Below are positions 6,065 to 13,887 of a stretch of DNA of 18,694 nt, one piece after another. The stretch spans positions 203,191 through 221,884 of the forward strand of contig JADLKH010000003.1 of the NCBI GenBank assembly GCA_015657435.1, in the 5' to 3' direction. The notes beneath the pieces are model-generated. The model searched no databases and was not told the origin of the DNA. It saw nothing but the letters and a program-made list of their open reading frames with translations. Made by a program: the position numbers and the translations under genes. The stretch comes from Synergistales bacterium (GTDB lineage Bacteria > Synergistota > Synergistia > Synergistales > 79-D21). The number at the start of each line of letters is the position of its first letter. Position 1 is the stretch's first letter.

Positions 6065-6817
6065 ATGGAAGATCTCGTGAAACTGGCAGGGCTGATCGAA
6101 GGGAAGGGACCGATGGTCGTCCTTTCGGGGGCCGGGATGAGTACGGAATCGAACCTTCCTGATTTCCGGTCACGGGAAGGGCTATGGGCCCGTTTCGATC
6201 CGATGCGCCTGGCGACGCTGTCGGCCCTGGAAAACCGGCCGGAGGAATTCTACGCGTTCTACAGGATGAGGCTGGAGGCCCTGAGGGGCGCCTTTCCGAA
6301 CAGCGGACACCGGACCCTGGCGAAATGGGAGAAGAAGGGCCTTCTGGCGGCGATCGTCACCCAGAACGTGGACGGTCTGCACCAGCAATCAGGCTCGCGC
6401 CGCGTCGTGGAGCTCCACGGAACCCTTCTGACCGCGCGCTGCAAAAGATGCGGGGCGGGGTTTTCGGGCTTTGTCCTGCTGGAACGGATCCTGTGCGAAA
6501 GATGCGGGGGGCCCTTGCGGCCCGATGTCGTCCTTTTCGGGGAAAACCTCCCGGCAGGCGCGCTGGAGGAGGCGGAACAGCTGGCGTCGAACGCCGGGCT
6601 GTTCGTGGTTCTCGGCTCGTCGCTGACGGTTTCCCCCGCGAATTCGCTTCCCGGAATCGCTCGCGCCTGCGGCGCGAAAGTCGTCATCGTCAACCGGGAC
6701 CCGACGCCTTTTGACGGGAGGGCGGATCTCGTCGTCAGGGGCGAAATCGGATCCGCGCTCAGCGCCGTCGACCGATTGTTCGAATCGGGGGCGGGAGGAT
6801 CAGAAGGGCCTCGCTGA
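6065..6817 (+). CDS. cobB: Sir2-family NAD-dependent protein deacylase (CobB/SIRT5-like)
   Basis: Sirtuins remove acyl groups from lysines using NAD+. This 250-aa protein has every core element: GAGMSTESNLPDFRS (22-36, NAD binding), TQNVDGLHQQSG (99-110), catalytic H118 in ELHGT, the zinc cysteines C126/C129 and C144/C147, and RPDVVLFGE and VLGSSL further on. Aligning back from the conserved PN-x-x-H (78-81) puts Y66 and R69 at the positions of SIRT5 Y102 and R105. That Y-x-x-R pair binds acidic acyl groups, so desuccinylase/demalonylase activity is predicted. The usual SGIPDFR reads SNLPDFR here. ATG 6065 is preceded by a weak GGGAAGTG. The last 18 bases overlap the tail of the convergent HD-GYP gene. 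Confidence 0.93.
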   Translation: MEDLVKLAGLIEGKGPMVVLSGAGMSTESNLPDFRSREGLWARFDPMRLATLSALENRPEEFYAFYRMRLEALRGAFPNSGHRTLAKWEKKGLLAAIVTQNVDGLHQQSGSRRVVELHGTLLTARCKRCGAGFSGFVLLERILCERCGGPLRPDVVLFGENLPAGALEEAEQLASNAGLFVVLGSSLTVSPANSLPGIARACGAKVVIVNRDPTPFDGRADLVVRGEIGSALSAVDRLFESGAGGSEGPR

Positions 6818-7963
6818 TAGGGAGGGCTCTTCCTTCACGAGAGAGGCGAAGGCGGAAACGACATCCGGGTCGAACTGGATGCCCGAAGTCCGCTGCAGGT
6901 GATCGAGGGCTTTCTCCGGCGTCCAGCTGCGCCGGTAGCTTCTGTCCGAAAGAAGCGAGTCCCACACGTCCACGACCGCGAAGATCCTCGCCGACAGGGG
7001 GATGGCCTTCCCCTTGAGCCCGTCGGGGTAGCCGCTTCCGTCAAACCGTTCGTGGTGCCTCAGGGGGACGTCCAGTGCCCCCTGAAGGGCCCGTACGGCC
7101 ATGAAGGCCTCGTGTGCCCTCACGGTGTGGCTTCTCATGATCTTCCAGTCGTCCTCCGTGAGGCTGTCTGTTTTCTGGAGGAGGCTGTCCGGGAGGGTGA
7201 GCTTGCCGATGTCGTGGAGAAGGGCTCCGCGCCGCAGGTCGACGAGTTCCCGTCCCGAGAGCCCCATCCTCTCGCCCAGCCTGACCGCGAGCGCCGTGAC
7301 CCGGTCGCCGTGCCCTTCCGTCTCCTGTCCGCGAAGCTCGAGGAGCCGGGTACAGGACTCGACCATCGCATCCACCGAGGAATCGAGGAGGCAGGCGTCA
7401 CGGTCCAGGGTTCGGATTCGTTCGGCTCGGGACCGGGCCTCCCCGAGCGAGCGGGCAAGCGTTTCCAGCAGCGCGGGGACCTCTTTGCCGGGCCCCCCCT
7501 CGCCGATTCCCGCCACGAGGAGTCCGGAGGAGAGGTCGTTTTCGTCAAGCGGGATCGACATGGGTGAGATCCCGTCCGCAGGATCGAGGAAGGCGCCCGG
7601 TGAATCCGCCGGGAATCGGGCGCTTTTCCAGGCGGAGGGGATGCCGGCCCCTGCCGCCTTGCAGGTCAGAAGGGCCTTTTCCTGCTCCGGCAGAAAGAGG
7701 GCGACGGGAACGCCCGTCATCTCGAACGCCGTGCCGAGGAATGCTGAAAGGTCCTCCGCGGCCGGGTCCGCAAGGGTGAGAACCCTTGCCAGAACCTGGA
7801 GGGCACGGGTGGTTTCCTTCATCGAGGCTGCACCGGACGCGGCCGGCTTATCGGCCGGCCCCCCGGACTCGATGTTGAAGCCCGCTTCCTTCAGCGCCCG
7901 GAAAAATTCCGCCTGCTCCACGGGGGAAGCGTCCTGGAGCGTCAATACGATCCTACCGGCCAA
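6800..7963 (-). CDS. HD-GYP domain protein (putative c-di-GMP phosphodiesterase)
   Basis: This 387-aa soluble protein has an N-terminal segment of about 60 aa, a poorly conserved GAF-like sensor region (about 60-185), a helical linker, and a C-terminal HD-GYP domain (about 200-375). HD-GYP hallmarks are intact: H218, HDIGK (250-254), HHERFDGSGYPDGLKG (303-318) and D332 in VVDVWD. Such enzymes linearise cyclic-di-GMP to pGpG or GMP. The start is TTG at 7963, with GGTGAG a few bases upstream; there is no better in-frame start nearby. It lies 49 bp downstream of the DUF192 gene on the same strand, so it may be the last gene of the Tad pilus operon, and it overlaps the sirtuin convergently by 18 bp. 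No membrane segment is visible. The input signal is unknown. Confidence 0.88.
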   Translation of the reverse strand: MAGRIVLTLQDASPVEQAEFFRALKEAGFNIESGGPADKPAASGAASMKETTRALQVLARVLTLADPAAEDLSAFLGTAFEMTGVPVALFLPEQEKALLTCKAAGAGIPSAWKSARFPADSPGAFLDPADGISPMSIPLDENDLSSGLLVAGIGEGGPGKEVPALLETLARSLGEARSRAERIRTLDRDACLLDSSVDAMVESCTRLLELRGQETEGHGDRVTALAVRLGERMGLSGRELVDLRRGALLHDIGKLTLPDSLLQKTDSLTEDDWKIMRSHTVRAHEAFMAVRALQGALDVPLRHHERFDGSGYPDGLKGKAIPLSARIFAVVDVWDSLLSDRSYRRSWTPEKALDHLQRTSGIQFDPDVVSAFASLVKEEPSLSARPF

Positions 7964-8012
7964 TCCGTTCTCACCGCCCCATCAAATGTGAGCACTGGCA
8001 ACCGCAGCGCTC

Positions 8013-8396
8013 CTATTCTACCAAAATCGGCAAAACCTTGTGAGAACCGGGGGAGGGAGCCCAGAAGAGCCGGTCGGGAAGCTTCCCCATGTCGGCGAAC
8101 CCGCAGGGGATTTCCAGGATGGATGCGGCCTGGGGGTGAGAGGCCCCCGACCAGGGCCGGAGGGCCGATTTCCGGAGAACGGTCCCGTCTTCGGCCAGGA
8201 AAAGGACGTCGAGCGAGTACCTCATCCAGTGCGAGTGGATGGATCGACACCCCGGAAAGAGAACCCCGAGAGGCCTCGGGTCCGTGAACGACAGTCCCCT
8301 CAGGCGGGTCCTGAAGGTCGTGGCGACCCAGACCGGTTCGAACCAGGTCTTTCCGTCCGGGCCGAGGGCGGAAAGCGGAGTTCCGTCGAAGATCAT
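8013..8396 (-). CDS. DUF192 family protein within the tad operon
   Basis: This 127-aa protein is of the DUF192 family (UPF0127), recognised by GCRSIHSHWMRYSLDVLFL and the later W/CGFAD segment (full block roughly residues 49-106). The molecular function of the family is not established. Its ATG (8394-8396) overlaps the stop of tadC in an ATGA arrangement, so it is translationally coupled to the pilus genes. No signal peptide or lipobox is evident, unlike some exported DUF192 members, which suggests a cytoplasmic location. The coupling suggests a role in Tad pilus biogenesis or its control, but this is inference from context. Confidence 0.85.
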   Translation of the reverse strand: MIFDGTPLSALGPDGKTWFEPVWVATTFRTRLRGLSFTDPRPLGVLFPGCRSIHSHWMRYSLDVLFLAEDGTVLRKSALRPWSGASHPQAASILEIPCGFADMGKLPDRLFWAPSPGSHKVLPILVE

Positions 8397-9283
8397 GGCT
8401 TGAGGCTCGCCATGATCTGGATCATGGCCGGACCCAGGATGATGACGAAAAGGCTGGGGAAGATGAAGATGACGAGCGGAAAAAGGATCTTCACCGGGGC
8501 CTTCCTCGCGTGTTCCTCCGCCCTGAGACGCCGGTGTTTCCGAAGGCTTGACGCCTGCGAGCGGAGAACCGCGGCGATGCTGGTTCCCAGGCGTTCGGCC
8601 TGGATGATGCTGCCTGTAAAGGACTTGATCTCGTCGAACGGGAGGGCCTCGGCAATGCCTCGGAAGGCGGCCTCTCGCGAGGAGCCGAGGCTGATCTCCG
8701 CCATCGCTTTCGAAAAGAGTTCGCCGAGAGGCCTGCGAAACCGGGTCGCGACCCTCTGCAGGGCGGCGTCGAGGCCCAGTCCGGCTTCCACGCTGACGAC
8801 GAGGAGGTCCATGGCGTCGGCGAGCTGGGCCCGCGCGAGAGTGACGCGTTCCTTGACCCGGGAGGTCAGCCACAGTCCCGGCAGGATGTAGCCGGCGCAG
8901 GCGGCGAAGATCGTGCCGGGGAGCACCATCTTCCCGCGGATGAGTGTTCCGGCGGCCATCCAGAAGAGAAAGGCCGAAACGGTCTTGGAGACCGCCAGGG
9001 TTTTTCCGTTGAGGCCCAGGGGACGCCCGGCCCTCTCGCAGTAGCCGTCGAGGCGTTCCAGGGTCTTGGGCGGATAGAGGCGGGACAGGACGTTCACCAG
9101 GGCCGTACCGAGCGGCGACAGGACCCTCCGGCGGAAGCCTGGGGTGTCCGCGCGACGCTGGACTTCCAGGTACTCGGAGGCTCTTTGCAGGCGGGGATCC
9201 TCCCCCGAAAGAATCGTTTGAAGGAACAGCCAGATGCTCAGGCCCAGCAGAATCACCAGCAGAAACGGCAACCACAGGGACAT
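8393..9283 (-). CDS. tadC: Tad pilus inner-membrane platform protein TadC
   Basis: TadC pairs with TadB as the inner-membrane platform on which the CpaF ATPase assembles Flp pilin. The 296-aa protein has an N-terminal membrane helix (about 3-23), two adjacent helices (about 104-140), the cytoplasmic T2SF/GspF domain (about 150-260: QLADAMDLLVVSVEAGLGLDAALQRVA and the QAERLGTSIAAVLRSQA block) and a C-terminal helix (about 268-290). Length is typical. The ATG at 9283 has AAGGAG upstream, overlapping the end of tadB, and the stop overlaps the DUF192 start. It follows tadB with a 14-base gap, as in most tad loci. Confidence 0.94.
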   Translation of the reverse strand: MSLWLPFLLVILLGLSIWLFLQTILSGEDPRLQRASEYLEVQRRADTPGFRRRVLSPLGTALVNVLSRLYPPKTLERLDGYCERAGRPLGLNGKTLAVSKTVSAFLFWMAAGTLIRGKMVLPGTIFAACAGYILPGLWLTSRVKERVTLARAQLADAMDLLVVSVEAGLGLDAALQRVATRFRRPLGELFSKAMAEISLGSSREAAFRGIAEALPFDEIKSFTGSIIQAERLGTSIAAVLRSQASSLRKHRRLRAEEHARKAPVKILFPLVIFIFPSLFVIILGPAMIQIMASLKP

Positions 9284-9297
9284 GTCCGGTCACTCCT

Positions 9298-10230
9298 TCA
9301 GTACCGAGGTCTCACGATGCGGTTCACCAGGAAGATCCCGATGACGCCGCACACCGCCGAAATGCCGAGCATCCGGATGCCCTGGGGGGTGTTGAAGAGA
9401 ACCGCCATGTAGTCGGGCCTCGTCAGGGTGAAGAATGTTCCCAGGGCGACCGGGAGCAGCGAGATGATCCATCCTTCCATTCGCCCCTGTGCAGTCAGGG
9501 AGCGCATCTCCATCTGGGCTTCGCGCCGGTCGCGCATGATGCTCGAAATGTTGTCGAGAACTTCGGCGAGATTTCCCCCGACCTCCCTCTGGATCAGGAT
9601 GGCGGATACCGCCAGCTCGAGGTCGAGGCTTCCGGTCCGCTCCACCCATCTGCGGAGCGCCGTCTCGACGTCGAAACCGACCGTCATCTCGGTGATCACG
9701 TGCTGAAGGGTCGGGCCGATCGGGGCTTCCATCTGTCCCGAAGCGTGCTGCAGGCTCTGGAAGAAGCTGAAGCCCGCCCGGAGGCCGGAGGCCAGCAGGT
9801 CCAGAAGATCGGGGATCTGCCCCTCCATCCGCCTTCGGCGCTTGAGGGAGCGGCTCCGGAGCACGAGGACCGGCAGGATTCCCGAGACCGCCAGGCCCGT
9901 CGAGAGCCCGGGAAGGCCGGCCAGGATGAAGCCCGAGAGGGCGCATGCCAGGGTGAGGATCGACCAGAGCAGGAGGGCCTCCTCCACCTCGAGGGGGACG
10001 CCGGCGCTCTGCAGCAGGCGGAGGACCTTTCGCTGGAGGTGCTTGGGCGTCAGGACGGAAACGAGGCGAAACCGGTGCCGCTCTCCCGACGGCCCGGCTT
10101 CGTGGGCGAACCAGGCCTTCACCCGCTCGAACGGATCGAGCGCCGGTGTCGGCCGAGTCGCCCGGACGAGGCAGAGGACCGACGAGAGTCCCATGGTGAC
10201 GGCCAGGGCGGCGACCAGAAGATCCTGCAT
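9298..10230 (-). CDS. tadB: Tad pilus inner-membrane platform protein TadB
   Basis: TadB is a 310-aa homolog of TadC with the same GspF-like fold: one N-terminal helix (about 5-22), paired central helices (about 85-122), a T2SF domain (about 135-260, with GQIPDLLDLLASGLRAGFSFFQSLQ and QREVGGNLAEVLDNIS), and two C-terminal helices. The start is ATG 10230, which has GGGGAGGAAACG directly upstream and gives the expected hydrophobic N-terminus. An in-frame upstream extension to 10410 is Ser/Arg-rich, overlaps cpaF and is rejected. The gene lies 13 bases after the cpaF stop and is part of the same transcription unit. Confidence 0.94.
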   Translation of the reverse strand: MQDLLVAALAVTMGLSSVLCLVRATRPTPALDPFERVKAWFAHEAGPSGERHRFRLVSVLTPKHLQRKVLRLLQSAGVPLEVEEALLLWSILTLACALSGFILAGLPGLSTGLAVSGILPVLVLRSRSLKRRRRMEGQIPDLLDLLASGLRAGFSFFQSLQHASGQMEAPIGPTLQHVITEMTVGFDVETALRRWVERTGSLDLELAVSAILIQREVGGNLAEVLDNISSIMRDRREAQMEMRSLTAQGRMEGWIISLLPVALGTFFTLTRPDYMAVLFNTPQGIRMLGISAVCGVIGIFLVNRIVRPRY

Positions 10231-10243
10231 CGTTTCCTCCCCT

Positions 10244-11581
10244 TTAGCGGCCCGCGAGGGAATCCGTGGGCAGATCGACGCCCGCGAGCTCGAACTTGGC
10301 CAGATTCTTCGGCTGGATCCCGGTGGAGCGAAGCCGTCCGCGTGACCGTCCCCGGTCGTCGAAACCCTGGTGGTCGAAATGGAAGAGATCCTGGGTCTGG
10401 ATGATCTCACCCTCCATTCCCGTGATCTCGGTGACCGTCATCACGCGCCGGGTGCCGTCCCGGAGTCGTTCCTGGTAGACCAGAAGATCGACGGCGGACG
10501 CGATCTGGTCGCGGATGGCCTTCAGAGGCAGCTCCAGCCCCGACATCATCACCATGCTCTCCATGCGGGCGAGGGCGTCCCGTGCCGAGTTGGCGTGGAT
10601 GGTGGTCATGGAGCCGTCATGTCCCGTGTTCATGGCCTGGAGCATGTCGAAGGCCTCTCCTCCGCGGCACTCCCCGACGATGATCCGGTCCGGCCGCATG
10701 CGGAGGGAGTTCTTGACAAGGCTCCGGATCGGGATGGAGCCTTTTCCCTCGATGTTGGCCGGACGGGCTTCGAGCCTCACGACATGGGGCTGCTGAAGCT
10801 TGAGCTCCGCCGCGTCCTCGACCGTCAGGATCCGCTCGTTCTCGGGGATGAACCCCGACAGGACGTTCAGAAGAGTGGTTTTCCCCGAGCCGGTTCCCCC
10901 CACGATCACGACGTTGAAGCGTGCCTCCACCGCCGCGCGGATGAAGGCGACGGCTTCTTCGGAAAGCGTCCCGTAGGTGATGAGGTCGGCGGTCGTCAGC
11001 GGGGTCTTCCGGAATTTCCGGATCGTGATGGTGGGCCCTTCCAGGGCGAGCGGGGGGATGATGCCGTTGACGCGGGAACCGTCCGGGAGCCTGGCGTCCA
11101 CCATGGGCGAAGACTCGTCGATGCGCCGCCCGAGAGGGGAGACGATCCGGTCCAGGATCCGCTTGACGTGCTCGTCGTCCGCGAAGACGACGTCGGTGAG
11201 CTCGATCCGCCCGCGGCGTTCCACGTAGACGACGTCGGGGCCGTTCACCATGACCTCGCTGACCGACTCGTCGTCGATCAGCGGCTGGATCGGGCCGTAC
11301 CCGAAAACCTCGTTCAGGACCTCCTCGCGGAGCCGTTCCTGTTCGGCGGCGGAAAGGCCTGCGCTTTCGGCAAGGAACGAGTCGACGATCCGGACGACCT
11401 TCTTGCGGAGGTCGGCGCTGCCCTGGTGCCCTCCCTCAGCTGCGCCGAGGTCCTTCGGGTCCACTTCCTCGGCAAGCCGGACCAGAAGCCGCCTTTGCGC
11501 GGCCCTGAAGGCCCCGGAGACCTGGACTTTTTCCCGCTGTTCCTCCGAGGAGCGTCCCGCGAGCCGTTTGAGCAGGCTCAT
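10244..11581 (-). CDS. cpaF: Tad pilus assembly ATPase CpaF/TadA
   Basis: This hexameric secretion ATPase powers Flp pilus extension (and retraction in some species). The 445-aa protein has a helical N-terminal region and a linker with [22 protein letters not shown] (151-172). The Walker A motif GGTGSGKTT follows (228-236, K234), then the Asp box near VEDAAEL (254-260), the Walker B/Glu in RIIVGECRG (299-307, E304) and the His box [10 protein letters not shown] (321-330). All catalytic elements are intact and the length is standard. The ATG overlaps the cpaE stop as ATGA. It acts at the inner membrane on the TadB/TadC platform. Confidence 0.96.
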   Translation of the reverse strand: MSLLKRLAGRSSEEQREKVQVSGAFRAAQRRLLVRLAEEVDPKDLGAAEGGHQGSADLRKKVVRIVDSFLAESAGLSAAEQERLREEVLNEVFGYGPIQPLIDDESVSEVMVNGPDVVYVERRGRIELTDVVFADDEHVKRILDRIVSPLGRRIDESSPMVDARLPDGSRVNGIIPPLALEGPTITIRKFRKTPLTTADLITYGTLSEEAVAFIRAAVEARFNVVIVGGTGSGKTTLLNVLSGFIPENERILTVEDAAELKLQQPHVVRLEARPANIEGKGSIPIRSLVKNSLRMRPDRIIVGECRGGEAFDMLQAMNTGHDGSMTTIHANSARDALARMESMVMMSGLELPLKAIRDQIASAVDLLVYQERLRDGTRRVMTVTEITGMEGEIIQTQDLFHFDHQGFDDRGRSRGRLRSTGIQPKNLAKFELAGVDLPTDSLAGR

Positions 11582-12708
11582 CGCCTATCCTTCCCCTTCC
11601 CGCCGGAGGGCTTTTCCGGGAAAAGGCGTCCGAGGAGTCCGTCCACTCCCTTCACGAAGGGGGAGCGCGGCAGCGTCCGGACGGGGGTTCTTCCGCTTTC
11701 CCAGGCGCGGTCGAGGCCCGGTTCCTCGGGGATGATCGCCGCGCCCTTGTAGAGGGAGGCCAGCTTCGCCGCCGTCTGGGCGTTTCCCTTGTTGACCCGG
11801 TTGATCACCGAGGCCCGCTCCTCGTGGACGAGACGAAGCTGGTCCAGGAGGTTCCAGAGAAGGCTGATGTCCTTGACCCCCGAGAGCGAGGCGTCCGTCA
11901 CGAGCCAGAGCCTCTGGGCCTGCTCGGCGATGTGCAGGGTGATCTCGTCGAACCCCCGGTGCAGGTCGGCGATGACGAGATCGTGCGATTTCAGGAGAAG
12001 CTCCAGGGCCTCGGAGACGGCCTTCGGGCGGATGAGCTCCGCCTGGGCCGGCGACTTGGGGGCCGCAAGGATCGAGAATCCCTCCTCAGTCGTCACGAGA
12101 TAGCGGTTGATGTCCCTTTCGCCGCTTCCGTTGTCCCGGGCCCAGTCGACCCAGGTCAGGGCGGGCCGAGTGTTCATGAGAAAGGCGGAGTCTCCCAGAG
12201 CGATGTCCCCGTCGGCCACGGCCGCCTTGATGCCCCTGCGGCGGGCGGCTCCGGCGAGGGTGAGCGCGAGTGAGGTGGTGCCCGCCCCGCCGCGGCAGCC
12301 CCAGAGGGCCAGAAGGATTCCGGTCCGGTCCCTGTTTTCTTCGAGGACGGAGGCGTAGACGCGGTTCACCGCTTTCTGGAGGTCGTCCGGCGCGCAGGTC
12401 GCGGGAAGGAAATCCCTGGCCTGCAGGCGGATCACGGTCCGGATGGCCTCCGGGTCGTTTTCATGGGCCGCGACGATGATTCCGGGGTTGAACTGGAGGC
12501 TTCCAAGGGCCCCGAGGAGATCTGCGGCCTGCTCTTCGCCCGCCGGGAAGCCCAGGAGGATCACGTGGGGGCGCGTCCGTTCGGCGAGGGGCAGAAGCTC
12601 GGCGACGGAGCCCGCCTCGCCCGCCACCTCGATCCCTTCGCATTCCGGGAGCCCGCTTTTCCAACGCTCCCGATGCTCCTCCGAATCGGCCAGGAGAAGC
12701 CGGATCAT
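11578..12708 (-). CDS. cpaE: Tad pilus localisation ATPase-like protein CpaE/TadZ
   Basis: This 376-aa protein joins a receiver-like domain (1-120) to a ParA/MinD-type ATPase domain (about 128-350). In other bacteria CpaE/TadZ marks the site of pilus assembly, often at a cell pole. The receiver looks non-functional as a phospho-switch: where the acceptor Asp is expected, the strand reads HVILLGFP with Gly (G53). The deviant Walker A is GCRGGAGTT (137-145), lacking both the signature Lys and the P-loop Lys; CpaE/TadZ proteins are often atypical here, so it may bind nucleotide weakly. ATG 12708 is chosen because it overlaps the cpaC stop as ATGA and gives the family N-terminus. A longer in-frame version to 13062 reads through cpaC and is rejected. 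Confidence 0.9.
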   Translation of the reverse strand: MIRLLLADSEEHRERWKSGLPECEGIEVAGEAGSVAELLPLAERTRPHVILLGFPAGEEQAADLLGALGSLQFNPGIIVAAHENDPEAIRTVIRLQARDFLPATCAPDDLQKAVNRVYASVLEENRDRTGILLALWGCRGGAGTTSLALTLAGAARRRGIKAAVADGDIALGDSAFLMNTRPALTWVDWARDNGSGERDINRYLVTTEEGFSILAAPKSPAQAELIRPKAVSEALELLLKSHDLVIADLHRGFDEITLHIAEQAQRLWLVTDASLSGVKDISLLWNLLDQLRLVHEERASVINRVNKGNAQTAAKLASLYKGAAIIPEEPGLDRAWESGRTPVRTLPRSPFVKGVDGLLGRLFPEKPSGGKGKDRR

Positions 12709-13874
12709 GGGATTTTCACCACCTGGGGGATGACCGTGATCACCAGTTCGGTCTCGCTGTTCTGGAAACTCTTGCTCCTGAAGAGGCTGCCCAGAAGCGG
12801 CAGGTCCGCCAGGATCGGGATTTTCTTGATCGAGCGGGTCTGCTTGTTGTCCAGGAGGCCGCCGATGACCAGGGGCTCTCCGTCCCTCAGGATGGCCCGG
12901 TTCTCCACCTTTCTGGTTCTCAGCGCCGGGATGTCGATGCCGCTTGTGGTGATCTTGTTGTCCCAGTCCAGCTCGGAAACCTCCGCCGACAGGTGAAGCA
13001 GGATGTCCCCGTCGCTCTGCACTTCCGGGACGATCGTCATGATGACGCCGTAGGGTTTCCATTCGATCTTGATCTGATTGTTGTCGACGCCCACGGGAAC
13101 GGGAATCTCTCCGCCCACGTTGATGAAGGCTTTTTCGCCGCTGAGGCCGCTGACGCTGGGCCGGCTCAGGATCTTGGTGTTCGAGGTGCTCTTGACGGCT
13201 TCGAAAAGCCCGGTGAGGTTCGAGGTGACGTCGGCCGCACGGTTCCAGGTGAAGCCGATCTGGCCCAGCTCCGAATCCACGAGGTTGGCCGACCCCGAGG
13301 AGAACTGCCCGCTTCCTCCCTCGAGGTAGGACAGGCCGAGCTTCTGCCCGTCGCCCTTCGCCATCTCCATCACGACGGCTTCGATCTTCACCCTGGGGTT
13401 GCCCTCGACGTTCAGCAGGTTCACGACGTTCGGGGCATACGCCTTGGCGATGGCCTCGGCCCGCCGCTTGTCGTAGGGGGTCTTCACCGTGCCCTCCAGG
13501 ATGACCGTCGTCTCGGTGACGGCGATCCTGATGCCCGGAACCTGCAGCATCTGCTGGATGTCCCAGGTCCGCACGCGCCGTGAGGCATGGACCAGGATGT
13601 CGTACGTGTGCCTCCCCTTCGCGTCCCAGACCACGAGGGAGGAAACGCCTTCGGATTTCCCGAAGAGCAGGATCTCGTTGGGGTTGACGGGTTGGGCGTC
13701 AAGGACGTTCGGGTTGCCGATGGCGATCCGCGTCACGGATTGGAAGGTCATGGGCGCGTTCTCCCCGGTCTCCAGGTGGAAGGTCCGCTCGCTTTGGGCG
13801 AAGCCCGCATCAGGGGAAACGATCGAAATGGCGAAAAGGAGCGCTGCCATGGCCAGTCTCGTCTTGATCTTCAT
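12705..13874 (-). CDS. cpaC: Tad pilus outer-membrane secretin CpaC/RcpA
   Basis: CpaC forms the outer-membrane channel for the Flp pilus. The 389-aa protein has a signal peptide (about 1-26, basic MKIKTR then a hydrophobic core, cleavage near GFA/Q). An N0-like domain follows (FQSVTRIAIGNPNVLDAQP). A BON/KH-like module occupies about 105-155, and the secretin domain about 215-385. Its hallmarks include LSRPSVSGLSGEKAFINVGGEIP, VENRAILRDGEPLVIGGL and ILADLPLLGSLF. The protein is at the short end for this family. ATG 13874 has AAGGAGG 8 bases upstream, overlapping the cpaB stop. Its presence implies a diderm envelope. No separate pilotin gene is visible here. Confidence 0.95.
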   Translation of the reverse strand: MKIKTRLAMAALLFAISIVSPDAGFAQSERTFHLETGENAPMTFQSVTRIAIGNPNVLDAQPVNPNEILLFGKSEGVSSLVVWDAKGRHTYDILVHASRRVRTWDIQQMLQVPGIRIAVTETTVILEGTVKTPYDKRRAEAIAKAYAPNVVNLLNVEGNPRVKIEAVVMEMAKGDGQKLGLSYLEGGSGQFSSGSANLVDSELGQIGFTWNRAADVTSNLTGLFEAVKSTSNTKILSRPSVSGLSGEKAFINVGGEIPVPVGVDNNQIKIEWKPYGVIMTIVPEVQSDGDILLHLSAEVSELDWDNKITTSGIDIPALRTRKVENRAILRDGEPLVIGGLLDNKQTRSIKKIPILADLPLLGSLFRSKSFQNSETELVITVIPQVVKIP

Positions 13875-13887
13875 GGTTGGGGCCTCC

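Noticed and set aside
8336..8345. GGTTCGAACC resembling a tRNA T-arm
   Set aside because: It lies inside the DUF192 coding region, and no cloverleaf can be formed around it.
10231..10410. N-terminal extension of TadB by 60 codons
   Set aside because: It overlaps the end of cpaF and is Ser/Arg-rich. ATG 10230 has a proper ribosome site and gives a membrane helix.
10370..11752. Plus-strand open frame of 460 codons opposite cpaF
   Set aside because: It is antisense to an intact ATPase gene; the composition is biased, there is no ribosome site and no recognisable domain.
12709..13062. N-terminal extension of CpaE by 118 codons
   Set aside because: It would overlap the secretin gene deeply and is low-complexity. 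ATG 12708 gives the family start and an ATGA junction.
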